A DNA stretch of 53,338 bases from an uncultured bacterium. GTDB taxonomy: Bacteria > Cyanobacteriota > Vampirovibrionia > Gastranaerophilales > Gastranaerophilaceae. Position 1 is the first letter of the stretch, and the number at the start of each line of letters is the position of its first letter. The stretch is from assembly GCA_902791985.1 (NCBI GenBank), contig CADAYD010000015.1, forward strand, positions 1 to 53,338, read 5' to 3'. Of the stretch, positions 8,419 to 16,721 are shown piece by piece. The position numbers and the translations under genes were made by a program. The notes under the pieces were generated by a model. The model searched no databases. It was not told where the DNA came from and saw only the letters and a program-made list of their open reading frames with translations.

Positions 8419-9063
8419 ATGGGTTTCTTATTAGGCGCATACGGAAAATTGGCTGCGGGATCTAGATACAGATCCTTACAAGCTCGTATGATGCGTATTC
8501 AGTCAAAACTGAGACGCGCAACCCGCGATGTTGCCAATATGGAAAAAATGTTAGACCGCAACATGAAGGCTGAGTTGCAGGCACTTACAACTTCTAGTAA
8601 TGCTACCAAGGCCGGTTTCCAACAAGTAATGCAGGCTACGATGTATTCGACTGGTGTTGGTGCAGCACAAGCAGCACTTGCTGAATATTATAAAAAAGGT
8701 TGTCCGGAGAATTTTGAATATGGCGAAGGTAATTCAAAGATTACAATAAAAGATTCTGCTGCCGCACAGGCGTTGATGCAATCGATATCTCAGCAACAGG
8801 CAAATTTCAATACACAAGTTTCTTCTATGACTTCTTGGATGGATCAAAATGTTGCAACATGCAAACAGCAAATAGAAGAAAAATACGAAATGTTGAGAGA
8901 TCAAATGCTAGAACCTCTCAAAGACGAAGAAGATTCGTTGCAGCTCGAAAAGGACACTTTGGAATCTCAAATCCAAGTTGCAAAAGCAGATTACGAAGCA
9001 TGTCAGAAAATGGAACAACAAGATGCAAAAATGCTCGCTCCAAACTACACCGGCGGACAATAG
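8419..9063 (+). CDS. Orphan coiled-coil protein
   Basis: 214 aa, no signal peptide and no membrane segment. The N-terminus MGFLLGAYGKLAAGSRYRS is followed by a long basic helix (about 15-55, many Arg/Lys with Met and Gln), a small-residue middle, and a long acidic coiled coil (about 125-200). Two Cys occur (CPENF, and ATCKQ) plus a third near the end (YEACQK). I do not recognise a named family. The gene is monocistronic, with AAGGA 10 nt before the ATG, a roughly 230-bp AT-rich leader region and its own terminator. The pattern (short, helical, cytoplasmic start, independently transcribed) resembles the other orphan proteins in this window, which may be structural or export substrates; that is inference. 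Confidence 0.75.
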   Translation: MGFLLGAYGKLAAGSRYRSLQARMMRIQSKLRRATRDVANMEKMLDRNMKAELQALTTSSNATKAGFQQVMQATMYSTGVGAAQAALAEYYKKGCPENFEYGEGNSKITIKDSAAAQALMQSISQQQANFNTQVSSMTSWMDQNVATCKQQIEEKYEMLRDQMLEPLKDEEDSLQLEKDTLESQIQVAKADYEACQKMEQQDAKMLAPNYTGGQ

Positions 9064-9106
9064 AAAGTTTAAAGTCAGGGAAATCAATAAAGGCAAGGGA
9101 TATAAT

Positions 9107-9135
9107 AAAAACGGGACTTACAAAGTCCCGTTTTT
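9107..9135 (+). terminator. Intrinsic terminator after the coiled-coil orphan
   Basis: The stem ACGGGACTT (9111-9119) pairs with AAGTCCCGT (9123-9131) over a 3-nt loop, extended by flanking A/T pairs and followed by a run of eight T. A textbook rho-independent terminator. Confidence 0.85.
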
Positions 9136-9153
9136 TTTATATTAATAAATAAA

Positions 9154-9246
9154 ACGGCTGGATTGCTTCACCCTATCGGGTTCGCAATGACATGGTGCAT
9201 GTCGTTGCGAGGAGGTCAAAGGATTGACCGACGAAGCAACCCAGCC
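9154..9246. repeat. Head-to-head palindromic repeat upstream of the GIY-YIG gene
   Basis: Two copies of the GGCTGGATTGCTTC...CGCAATGACATG repeat in opposite orientation: 9154-9194 forward and 9198-9246 reverse. The outer arms (9156-9169 with 9233-9246) and inner arms (9182-9194 with 9198-9210) pair with one mismatch each, and a further small hairpin (9214-9229) contains TTGACC. This repeat type (GTCATTGCGA...GAAGCAATCC) is widespread in bacterial genomes. The reverse copy supplies the promoter of the following gene. Confidence 0.8.
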
Positions 9247-9252
9247 TATAAT
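9224..9252 (+). promoter_or_regulatory. Promoter of the GIY-YIG gene inside the palindromic repeat
   Basis: TTGACC (9224-9229), 17-nt spacer, TATAAT (9247-9252), then 6 nt to the ATG. The -35 lies in one arm of a small hairpin (GGTCAA/TTGACC) and the spacer is part of the repeat, so each insertion would carry its own promoter. Confidence 0.65.
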
Positions 9253-9258
9253 GCTGTT

Positions 9259-9555
9259 ATGAGCGTATCAAATCAATATTATGTTTATATTTTGTTTAGC
9301 AAAAAGAATGGCACTCTATATGTTGGTGTAACTTCCGACCTTGTCAAAAGAGTTTGGCAACACAAAAATAAATTAGTAAAAGGATTTACCCAAAAATATA
9401 ATGTAGATAAATTGGGGTATTATGAAGTATCTAATGATATTAATTCTGCAATAGTAAGAGAAAAGCAACTAAAAGGCGGTAGCCGACAGACAAAACTTGA
9501 TTTGATAGAAATAAATAATCCGAATTGGAATGATTTATATTATGAAATAATATAA
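9259..9555 (+). CDS. Small GIY-YIG nuclease-domain protein
   Basis: 98 aa, the size of the stand-alone YhbQ/UvrC-N-like GIY-YIG proteins. Recognisable elements are YYVYILFSKKNGTLYVG (the GIY and YIG-equivalent strands), TSDLVKRVWQHKN with the catalytic-type Arg, and AIVREKQLKGG with the conserved Glu. Such proteins are often annotated as excinuclease ABC subunit C-like but lack the rest of UvrC. I chose the ATG at 9259 because a consensus promoter (TTGACC 9224-9229, 17 nt, TATAAT 9247-9252) ends exactly 6 nt before it; the frame upstream runs through the palindromic repeat and is not coding. Translation probably starts on a leaderless mRNA. It is flanked by inverted repeats, which suggests a selfish or domesticated element. 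Confidence 0.85.
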   Translation: MSVSNQYYVYILFSKKNGTLYVGVTSDLVKRVWQHKNKLVKGFTQKYNVDKLGYYEVSNDINSAIVREKQLKGGSRQTKLDLIEINNPNWNDLYYEII

Positions 9556-9567
9556 CGACATGATGTG

Positions 9568-9604
9568 ACGGCTGGATTGCTTCGCTTTGCTCGCAATGAC
9601 ATGG
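9568..9604 (+). repeat. Palindromic repeat copy downstream of the GIY-YIG gene
   Basis: A forward copy of the GGCTGGATTGCTTCG...CTCGCAATGACATG repeat, 12 nt after the GIY-YIG stop codon. Its ends match the upstream copies. The core can fold through ATTGC/GCAAT. A further partial GGATTGCTT occurs at 9612-9620. Confidence 0.75.
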
Positions 9605-9632
9605 TGCTACCGGATTGCTTTTATATTTACCC

Positions 9633-10748
9633 CTAATCAACATGACTTGTAATCCCTATTGAGGCATTATTATCTATATCAATTACGTGTTTAATTATTG
9701 AATGAGCCATCAAAAGTAAATAAGGGTTAATCTCTGTTGTTTGACTCATGTTTACACTTGCTCTTGCCTTTTCTCCTGACGGTTTAAATTCTTTTTTAAC
9801 TTCATATGATGTTAATGTATCGACGCTATAATGAGTTTTATCCTTATCTAATCGAAGGTCAAGTTCTTCTTTAGGGAAATTTTCGGAGCATTGAATTGTT
9901 GCTTGTACTGAATTAGATGTTTCTAAAAATAACGTCGCAACTACTGCTCCAAAATTGATTGTAGTAATTGTTATTGTCAAAATGCTGTCACTTTCCGGAG
10001 CGTTTTCTTTTTGCGTAACTTCGAGGTCAAAATCTACCCCTTCCTTTAGCGGAAGCCATGGCAGATATAGCATCAAAAGAAGCTTTAATGTTTTGGTCGG
10101 ATTGTTTTCCGCAGCCACAGAAATACTTGCATTTATCAGTTTTGCCATTTCTTTTAATTGCGATAGGTCGTTTATTCCCATTTTTGATGCTTGAGTCATT
10201 GTCATAATGAGTTTTGTTAGAGCTTCTTTGCCGTTTGTTTGTATCATTTGGGCAATTTGGCTAAGATTTATCATTCCGTTTGATAAAATCTCAAGATTTT
10301 TTAATGATGCTTGAAGCTGGGTAGACATTTGTTTATTGACTATTTCAGACATATTTGTAAAATCTAATCCCTGCAGTTGGGCAAGAATTTGTGCTTGCAG
10401 TTGAGAAATTGAATTTCTCTGTGCTGCAAGCTGAGATGAGAACATTGCATTGAATTGACCTGTGTTAAGCCCTCTTTGTAGCATATAAATAAATTCATTA
10501 ATGTTTTTGGGTACTCCCATCAGGTCTTTTGCATAAATAGCTCTATCAAGACTTTTTAGGGTATTCATCTGTAAGTTTTGAGTCTGTTGCATTTGCGGCT
10601 CAGGTATTACAGGTTTTGGCATTGCAGTGGTTTGAGATGTAGACGGTGCAGATTGAGCCTGTGCATGACGCTGATTTACAACGGTATTGCGTATTTGCTG
10701 CTGTCTAAGTGCATTATTTAAAAATTGATTAATATTAAAATCTGCCAT
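9633..10748 (-). CDS. Orphan Gln-rich protein, possibly FliK-like C-terminus
   Basis: 371 aa with no signal peptide. Residues 1-60 are Gln/Pro/Ser-rich and probably disordered; 65-225 are helical and Gln/Asn-rich; 225-330 look like a compact alpha/beta domain (LPWLPLKEGVDFDLEV, then alternating strands around TTINFGAVVATLFLE and VQATIQC). A disordered Gln/Pro-rich head plus a small beta domain with an LG/FG-V strand resembles flagellar hook-length or needle-length regulators (FliK/HrpP type), but no motif is decisive. No Shine-Dalgarno is visible; TAAAAT lies 6 nt before the ATG, so it may be leaderless. No flagellar gene is seen nearby. Confidence 0.7.
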   Translation of the reverse strand: MADFNINQFLNNALRQQQIRNTVVNQRHAQAQSAPSTSQTTAMPKPVIPEPQMQQTQNLQMNTLKSLDRAIYAKDLMGVPKNINEFIYMLQRGLNTGQFNAMFSSQLAAQRNSISQLQAQILAQLQGLDFTNMSEIVNKQMSTQLQASLKNLEILSNGMINLSQIAQMIQTNGKEALTKLIMTMTQASKMGINDLSQLKEMAKLINASISVAAENNPTKTLKLLLMLYLPWLPLKEGVDFDLEVTQKENAPESDSILTITITTINFGAVVATLFLETSNSVQATIQCSENFPKEELDLRLDKDKTHYSVDTLTSYEVKKEFKPSGEKARASVNMSQTTEINPYLLLMAHSIIKHVIDIDNNASIGITSHVD

Positions 10749-10835
10749 AGAACAATTTTAACAATTTTTAGCAAAAAGTCCAGTGATTATATTGATTTTC
10801 TTTCCCCTTGCCCCCTTATTTTGCACGAAAATATA

Positions 10836-11813
10836 TTATTTTAAATTTGACATGGGCAAGTATGCTTGAGGATAACTGTAATCTTCTAAAAATCCAAGGT
10901 TTTTATAAAGTCTTAAGGCCTGAAGGTTGTTTGTTTCTGTTGTTGTATTGATTTCTGTTACGTTTGACATTACTCTATTATTCAAAATTTCATCCATTGA
11001 ACGCTTTAGCATTAGTGTAGACAGACCTTTACCTTGATGCTCCAATATAACTCCTACGAGCGGGATATTTACAATTGCATCGTTTGTTATATTCATAAAT
11101 GAGAATCCTACAGGTTGCTCATTGTATAGTAAAACGCTTGTCGCTTCAGGCAAAAATTTTGCATATACATCATTGACGACTTTTGTAACTATATCTCTAC
11201 AACCAGGAATAGTTTTGAATCTAGGATCAAACAAAGCATCGGAAGAATCCTTAAAAGATTCCTGTATAACGTTTATAGCATCTTCCAAATATTTATTATC
11301 CCATTTAACAATGCGATATTCTTTTGGTAGTACAACCATTCTTGCTCTTGAAAATAATTCTTTAGATTCTGTTCCGCTTGTTCTGAATCGTAAAACTTCT
11401 ATTCCGACAAATTGAAATCCTTCTCTTACAACGGTTCCTATAAGGGATTTTTGATTCCCGAGCATAGGATAGCATACAATCTTATGTTTTCTTAAATCTC
11501 TTGTTAGTTCAAGAAACTTTGTAAGTAGTTCTCTTGCATGATTAAGATAATTTTCTTGTTCTGTGCAATGAATTATATTTAACTCTATAGCCTCAGATAT
11601 TGCGGTTGTATAAACCAAAAAGCCCACCAATCGGTGATTGTCGTATAATACTATACATTCAATAATACCTTTTTCAACTGAATCCAAAAATCCGTCATAG
11701 TCAATAGGATCGAGTTCAAAATTATACTCTGATTTTGCTTTTGAACAAAAATCATCATAGATTATTTCAAAATTTTCGTAGTCTTCGATTGTTAAAAGTT
11801 TCGTATTATACAT
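10836..11813 (-). CDS. Tandem GNAT-family N-acetyltransferase
   Basis: 325 aa with two GNAT-like halves. The C-terminal half is the better preserved: VGVILEHQGKGLSTLMLKR (acetyl-CoA binding motif A, about 255-275) and ALRLYKNLGFLEDYSY (motif B). The N-terminal half is divergent (LVGFLVYTTAI, ARELLTKFL). The substrate is unknown. I chose the ATG at 11813 because AAGGAG lies 6 nt upstream; the preceding TTG is less likely. The ribosome binding site overlaps the ribBA stop codon, so this gene is the third member of a ribE-ribBA-GNAT operon, but nothing in the sequence ties it to riboflavin chemistry. Confidence 0.85.
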   Translation of the reverse strand: MYNTKLLTIEDYENFEIIYDDFCSKAKSEYNFELDPIDYDGFLDSVEKGIIECIVLYDNHRLVGFLVYTTAISEAIELNIIHCTEQENYLNHARELLTKFLELTRDLRKHKIVCYPMLGNQKSLIGTVVREGFQFVGIEVLRFRTSGTESKELFSRARMVVLPKEYRIVKWDNKYLEDAINVIQESFKDSSDALFDPRFKTIPGCRDIVTKVVNDVYAKFLPEATSVLLYNEQPVGFSFMNITNDAIVNIPLVGVILEHQGKGLSTLMLKRSMDEILNNRVMSNVTEINTTTETNNLQALRLYKNLGFLEDYSYPQAYLPMSNLK

Positions 11814-11823
11814 CAATTTCTCC

Positions 11824-13032
11824 TTACAGCGAATGGTGCATTTTTTCTTTTTTTGTTTCTAAATATCTTCTATTATAAGGTGTTATTTCCGATTCTACTT
11901 TTATTATATCGTTTATTTTTAATCCGTAACCCTCTAAACCGATGACTTTTTTAGGATTATTTGTAATTAAATTAAATTTGCTATAGCCTAAATCTAGGAT
12001 TATCTGTGCTCCGGTTCCGTAATCTCTCAAATCAGATTTAAAACCGAGTGAGATATTTGCTTCAATTGTATCTTGCCCTTGTTCTTGTAATTTGTATGCT
12101 TTAATTTTGTTGCATAAACCTATTCCCCGTCCCTCATGGTCTGTTAAATAAATAACTGCGCCCTTGCCATAGTTTTCAATGTATCTAAGCGCATTGTGCA
12201 GCTGTGAATTGCAATCACATTTCAAACTATGGAAAATATCTCCTGTTAAACACATACTATGGACTCTTACGGCAGGTATTTTATCTGAACCGTCATCTTT
12301 AACAAGTGCTACGTGTTCGTGACCGTTTATATGATTTTTATACCCGATGAGTTGAAAATCCCCGAATTTAGTCGGCAAATCTGCTTGAGCCTCTCTTGTA
12401 ATAAGTTTTTCTGATTTCAGTCTGTATGCTATAAGTTCGGATACCGTAATAAATTTTAATCCGTGTTTATCAGCAAATGTTCTTAAATAATCACGTCTTG
12501 CCATGTGACCGTCAGGAGCCATAACTTCGCACATTAGTCCTGCTTCTCTGTGACCGCATATTCTTGCCAAATCAACTACCGCTTCAGTGTGTCCGGTTCT
12601 TTCAAGAACCCCGCCGTTACGTGCTACACAAGGGAACAAGTGCCCCGGTCGTCTTAAATCTGAGGGCAGTGCATCCGGAGCAATTGCGACTTCAACTGTT
12701 TTTGCTCTGTCGAATGCAGAAATTCCGGTTGTGACACCGTATTTCTCATCCGCATCAATACTCACTGTGAATGCTGTTTTCATACCTTCTGTATTTTGAT
12801 TAACCATTTGCGGAAGGTCAAGCTTGCTTGCTATATCGCTCGATATTGCAAGGCAAATCAAACCTTTTACTTCACTGGCAAGAAAATTTACTATTTCAGG
12901 TGTAACCATTTGTGCGGATATGATAACATCCCCTTCGTTTTCTCTGTCTTCATCATCTGCAACAACAATAGGTTTGCCGGCCTTAAAATCTTCTATTGCT
13001 TCTTCTATACTGTCAAATCTGAATTTTTCCAT
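11824..13032 (-). CDS. ribBA: Bifunctional DHBP synthase / GTP cyclohydrolase II
   Basis: 402 aa. RibBA supplies both precursors of riboflavin: 3,4-dihydroxy-2-butanone 4-phosphate from ribulose 5-phosphate (N-terminal half) and the pyrimidine from GTP (C-terminal half). The N-terminal domain shows [12 protein letters not shown] and [12 protein letters not shown]; the C-terminal domain has the zinc cysteines in [14 protein letters not shown] and the catalytic region DHEGRGIGL, where QEGRGIGL is usual. The ATG follows the ribE stop codon directly, so translation is probably coupled. ribD and ribH are not in this window. Confidence 0.97.
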   Translation of the reverse strand: MEKFRFDSIEEAIEDFKAGKPIVVADDEDRENEGDVIISAQMVTPEIVNFLASEVKGLICLAISSDIASKLDLPQMVNQNTEGMKTAFTVSIDADEKYGVTTGISAFDRAKTVEVAIAPDALPSDLRRPGHLFPCVARNGGVLERTGHTEAVVDLARICGHREAGLMCEVMAPDGHMARRDYLRTFADKHGLKFITVSELIAYRLKSEKLITREAQADLPTKFGDFQLIGYKNHINGHEHVALVKDDGSDKIPAVRVHSMCLTGDIFHSLKCDCNSQLHNALRYIENYGKGAVIYLTDHEGRGIGLCNKIKAYKLQEQGQDTIEANISLGFKSDLRDYGTGAQIILDLGYSKFNLITNNPKKVIGLEGYGLKINDIIKVESEITPYNRRYLETKKEKMHHSL

Positions 13033-13680
13033 TTATACAAATCCGTTTTCTTTTAAAAATTCCATACTAACAGAACTCTTGGCATTATTATCTCCGAAAT
13101 TAACCAATTTTTCAATATATTTTGCCAAAATATCTGTTTCAATATTAACACTATCGCCAATTTTTAGCTCTTTTAATATCGTATTTTGGTATGTGTGTGG
13201 AATTAGGGCAACCGTGAATTTATTGTTTTGCGCTTTGGCAATGGTTAAACTAATTCCGCTTATGGCTATTGAACCTTTATACACTACATATTTTGAAAAG
13301 TTTTCCGGAATTTCAAAAATTAAGTTATAAAAGTCATTAAACTTTTGGATATCTAATAATTTCCCGACGCAGTCTATGTGTCCTGATACTATGTGTCCTC
13401 CAAGTCTGGTATTTGGTGTCAGTGCCCTTTCTAAATTTACGAAGTCTCCCTCTTTTGCAGAAGAAAAATTCGTTACTTCTAATGTTTCATCGCTTAGCAT
13501 TACCTTAAATGAGTTATTGTCAAATTCGGTTACTGTCTGGCATACCCCATTAACGCATATGCTATCTCCAATTTTAATATCGGACAGAATTTTATTGCAT
13601 CTGATACGTATTTCAGCGCCGTTAGCTAACTTTGATATGCTTTTTATAGTCCCTAATTCTTCTACAATTCCTGTAAACAT
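13033..13680 (-). CDS. ribE: Riboflavin synthase alpha subunit
   Basis: 215 aa with the duplicated lumazine-binding barrels. It converts two 6,7-dimethyl-8-ribityllumazine molecules into riboflavin and the pyrimidine. The diagnostic N-terminus MFTGIVEELG and the second-domain motif GGHIVSGHIDCVG are present. The ATG at 13680 gives the canonical MFTGIVE start; an in-frame upstream ATG at 13698 would add six unusual residues. No Shine-Dalgarno is visible; TATTCT lies 6 nt before the ATG with TTTAAA 17 nt further up, and a second TATAAT lies at 13698-13703. No FMN riboswitch fits into the 35-bp gap. It is the first gene of the ribE-ribBA-GNAT operon. Confidence 0.96.
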   Translation of the reverse strand: MFTGIVEELGTIKSISKLANGAEIRIRCNKILSDIKIGDSICVNGVCQTVTEFDNNSFKVMLSDETLEVTNFSSAKEGDFVNLERALTPNTRLGGHIVSGHIDCVGKLLDIQKFNDFYNLIFEIPENFSKYVVYKGSIAISGISLTIAKAQNNKFTVALIPHTYQNTILKELKIGDSVNIETDILAKYIEKLVNFGDNNAKSSVSMEFLKENGFV

Positions 13681-13715
13681 AATTAAAGAATAGCACAATT
13701 ATATTTTTTTTTAAA

Positions 13716-15857
13716 CTATCTCAAACTTTCCGGAACAGCAATTGGGATTTGTTCAGTCTTAGGTACTGGTGCTTGATTTTTCTTGAAATTATTATTAATG
13801 TCTGTTGGTGTAATGGGGTTGGATGTATTTGAATTATTTTTAACAGCTTCAAGTGCTCTTTCCTTAATTTCATTTGCTTCTTTTAGCAAGGCTTCTTCGT
13901 CTTCGGATTTAGCTTCGCTTTCGGCATTTTCGTCTCCTTCCGCAATAGGTTTGCCTTTATCACTAAGCACTATTTGAGGGTAATCAAAATCTTTGTTCCC
14001 GTATTTTTGAGTTGCAACAGTCATAATTTCTTTCCAAATTTTTGCCGGTATTGTTCCTCCTGTGAGACCGTGCATTTGTTTGTTATTGTCGTCTCCAACC
14101 CAAACTCCTGTAACAATATCCGGAGTATAGCCTACAAAATATGCATCTCTATAGTCATCTGTGGTTCCGGTTTTTCCGGCTGCAGGTTTGCCAATATTTG
14201 CGCCCATACCTGTTCCGTTGGTAATAACGGTTTTCATCATTGCCGTCATTTCTGCTGCGGTATTAGAACTTAGTTGATGAGAAGATTTTGTGCCTGTTGC
14301 TTTGTAAAGTATTCTGCCTCTTGAATCTTCTACTCTTTCTATCGCATAAGGCTCAACAACATAACCGCCATTAGCAAATGCGCCGTATGCTCTTACGAAT
14401 TCAAACAGTTTAACTCCGTTTGAACCCAATGAGATTGTGTAATCTTTTTCAAGAGGGGTTGTTATTCCCAAAACTCTTGCTAATTGTATTACAGAATGAA
14501 CACCTACTTCCCGTATTACTCTTGCCGCACATACATTTGATGAAACCATAAGTGCTTTATAAAGAGGAATTTTTCCTCTGTATTTGTTCCCGTAATTTCT
14601 TGGGGACCATTTTGAAATAGTTACCGGACTGTCATCTACAATGTCATTAGGCGAAAATCCTTTTTCCATTGCTGCGGCGTACACTATTGGTTTAAATGCT
14701 GATCCGGGAGGTCTTATAGCCTGTGTTACTCTATCGTATTGCGATTCCCCGTAATTTTTTCCCCCTGCATATACTAAAATTCTTCCGTCAATAGGACTGA
14801 ATGAAAATACTGCAGCCTGTTGTGTTTTATTTGTTAACCCATATGCTTTCATATTTGCTAGTATTGCTTCATTGGCTTTTTCTTGTGCTTTTGCATCAAG
14901 GGTTGTGATGACTTTATATCCGCCGTGTATAACTTCAGTTTCTTCAAATCCGAGTTTTTCTAACTCTTTCATAACATAGTCGCTGAAATATGGTGCTTTA
15001 TTTGTTGTGTATAATTGCGGAACGTTACTTAATTTAATCTCTGCTTCAATTGCTTTTTGGTATTCGTCCTTGGTAATATATTTCATTGTTAACATTCTTT
15101 TGAGAACCTGATTGCGACGCTTTTTTGCCAAATCAATGTTATTATAAGGGTTATAAACGGAAGGTGCTTGCGGAAGACCTGCTATTAAAGCAAGTTCCGG
15201 AAGGGTTAATTGATTTAATTTTTTATTGAAATATGTTTTTGCTGCGCCTGAGACCCCGTATGAACCCGCTCCCAGATACACGTTGTTAAGATACATTTCT
15301 AATATTTTATCCTTAGAAATGGTTTTTTCTATTCTTGTAGCAACTTCAAGTTCTTTAACTTTTCTTATTATTGTTCTTTCATTCGACAAAAAGAGTATTC
15401 TTGCAAGTTGTTGAGTGATTGTACTTGCTCCTTGTACAGTATGCATTGCAAGAACGTTTTGTATTGAGGAACGAACAATACCAAACAAATCATATCCTTT
15501 ATGTTTGTAAAAGTTTTTATCTTCTGTTGCAATAATCGCTTTTTTTAAATTGTCAGGAACATCTTTTAATTCGATTTTGTCATAGGTGTAAGTTGTAAAA
15601 GTTTTTATAATTTCTCCGTCAGCCGAATAGAATTTTGTTACGATATTCGGTCTGAAATCTTTTAAATTCTCTATTGGAGGGAGTGATGACAGGTAAAGAT
15701 TCAATGCGACAACTCCTGCAATAGCAAGTGCTGAAAAAACTATTACAAACATCTTTAAATATGTGAAAAATTTGTTTGTTTGGTTTATTGTCTTTTTTTC
15801 TCTTTTTGTACTTTGCTCTGCTCGTTGTTTTTTATAAGATTCGTATGACCTTGACAT
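13716..15857 (-). CDS. Class A penicillin-binding protein 1A
   Basis: 713 aa. A bifunctional peptidoglycan glycosyltransferase/transpeptidase anchored in the inner membrane by one helix (about 33-56). The GT51 domain (about 75-250) has catalytic E112 in ATEDKNFYKHKG and the ASTITQQLARILFL motif. The transpeptidase domain has SxxK at S386 (GSAFKP), SSN at 439-441 and KTG at 562-564. The C-terminal 75 residues are acidic then Asn/Pro-rich and probably disordered. An AGGGAGAG ribosome binding site precedes the ATG and lies partly in an inverted repeat (15859-15887). A TATAAT on the minus strand sits about 30 nt upstream. The gene ends just before the ribE promoter. Confidence 0.96.
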   Translation of the reverse strand: MSRSYESYKKQRAEQSTKREKKTINQTNKFFTYLKMFVIVFSALAIAGVVALNLYLSSLPPIENLKDFRPNIVTKFYSADGEIIKTFTTYTYDKIELKDVPDNLKKAIIATEDKNFYKHKGYDLFGIVRSSIQNVLAMHTVQGASTITQQLARILFLSNERTIIRKVKELEVATRIEKTISKDKILEMYLNNVYLGAGSYGVSGAAKTYFNKKLNQLTLPELALIAGLPQAPSVYNPYNNIDLAKKRRNQVLKRMLTMKYITKDEYQKAIEAEIKLSNVPQLYTTNKAPYFSDYVMKELEKLGFEETEVIHGGYKVITTLDAKAQEKANEAILANMKAYGLTNKTQQAAVFSFSPIDGRILVYAGGKNYGESQYDRVTQAIRPPGSAFKPIVYAAAMEKGFSPNDIVDDSPVTISKWSPRNYGNKYRGKIPLYKALMVSSNVCAARVIREVGVHSVIQLARVLGITTPLEKDYTISLGSNGVKLFEFVRAYGAFANGGYVVEPYAIERVEDSRGRILYKATGTKSSHQLSSNTAAEMTAMMKTVITNGTGMGANIGKPAAGKTGTTDDYRDAYFVGYTPDIVTGVWVGDDNNKQMHGLTGGTIPAKIWKEIMTVATQKYGNKDFDYPQIVLSDKGKPIAEGDENAESEAKSEDEEALLKEANEIKERALEAVKNNSNTSNPITPTDINNNFKKNQAPVPKTEQIPIAVPESLR

Positions 15858-15929
15858 GATATTCTCTCCCTAATCAAGTGAGAATATTATAACATGAAAA
15901 TTTAAAATCAATAGATTTATTAGATTATT

Positions 15930-16604
15930 CTAATGCTCTAAAATTGGTTGTTTTCTTATGAGTTGTTTCCACTGAATGAGTGATTCCTCAGATAGTTGCA
16001 TTGGGCGTTCTTCTGCTTTTTTGAAAACTTTTTCTTTCGCGATAAAACCGCATTTGCTATGAAAAGGAAATGCTTTTGGGGTTGAACAAATTTGTATATT
16101 TTCAAATCCTTCCTGCATCATTCGTTCAATTCCTAACTGATGTAATCTTACTCCTATACCGCTGTAGTGTTTATTTGCAGAATTTGAACTCATTATGCCG
16201 GAAGTGATTGTATTATTATCCCAGTCTATTCCAAATTCTCTTACTCCAACCTTTCGATAATTTCCTTTGGAGTCTTTTATGCACATATACCATTCTTCAT
16301 ATTTTGTATCAAGACTTTTGGGTCTTATGTATGCTTTTACAGGTTTTCCGGTCTTTTTACTTATAATACTGGTTACATAATATCCGTCTTCATTCATTCC
16401 TTGGGGCAATTTAAATTCAGAAGAAAAAAGTTTTTTTATCGTTTCTGATTTCTCGGTAAGACTTTTTGATATTTCGACTATATCTTTTTTTAATGTGGCA
16501 CTATGCCTTAAAGCTGTTATATTGTTTTTGGGGCAAAGCAGGCTTTGTACAAATCTTCCGTTTCGTTCTACTGTTAAGTTTAATACAATTTTTGCTATTC
16601 CCAT
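15930..16604 (-). CDS. GNAT-like acetyltransferase-fold protein
   Basis: 224 aa. The N-terminal 70 residues are helical and not recognised. The middle and C-terminus look like a GNAT fold: strands around YYVTSIISKKTGK and ITSGIMSSNSA, a pyrophosphate-loop-like YSGIGVRLHQLGIERMM, and PFHSKCGFIAKEK resembling motif B. The substrate is unknown. The ribosome binding site AAAGGAAT precedes the ATG. It is monocistronic, between PBP1A and the SLH protein. Confidence 0.7.
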   Translation of the reverse strand: MGIAKIVLNLTVERNGRFVQSLLCPKNNITALRHSATLKKDIVEISKSLTEKSETIKKLFSSEFKLPQGMNEDGYYVTSIISKKTGKPVKAYIRPKSLDTKYEEWYMCIKDSKGNYRKVGVREFGIDWDNNTITSGIMSSNSANKHYSGIGVRLHQLGIERMMQEGFENIQICSTPKAFPFHSKCGFIAKEKVFKKAEERPMQLSEESLIQWKQLIRKQPILEH

Positions 16605-16680
16605 ATAAAATTCCTTTGTATTATTAATATAAAGTATTTTTATTTCTAATAATTGCGTTTTATTGCAAATTGTAATAAAA

Positions 16681-16708
16681 AATAAGGCACGGTTTCCCGT
16701 ACCTTATT
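16681..16708 (-). terminator. Intrinsic terminator of the SLH-protein gene
   Basis: A 12-bp stem (16681-16692 with 16697-16708, one G-U wobble) closed on the minus strand by a GAAA tetraloop and followed by a T-rich tail. It lies 13 nt after the SLH gene stop. Confidence 0.8.
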
Positions 16709-16721
16709 CATAAAATTGTAC

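Larger units (their letters stand above)
9198..9604 (+). mobile_element. Putative small GIY-YIG element bounded by inverted repeats
   Basis: The GIY-YIG gene is bracketed by inverted copies of one repeat: the left copy starts CATGTCGTTGCGA and ends CAACCCAGCC (9198-9246), and the right copy begins GGCTGGATTGC and ends CGCAATGACATG (9568-9604). The arrangement is that of terminal inverted repeats around a nuclease gene. Mobility is inferred, not shown; no target-site duplication was identified. Confidence 0.45.

Noticed and set aside
9163-9258. N-terminal extension of the GIY-YIG protein
   Set aside because: The extension is translated palindromic repeat and lies upstream of a consensus promoter ending 6 nt before the ATG at 9259.
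13681-13715. FMN riboswitch before ribE
   Set aside because: The gap to PBP1A is only 35 bp and contains promoter-like elements; an FMN riboswitch needs well over 100 nt.
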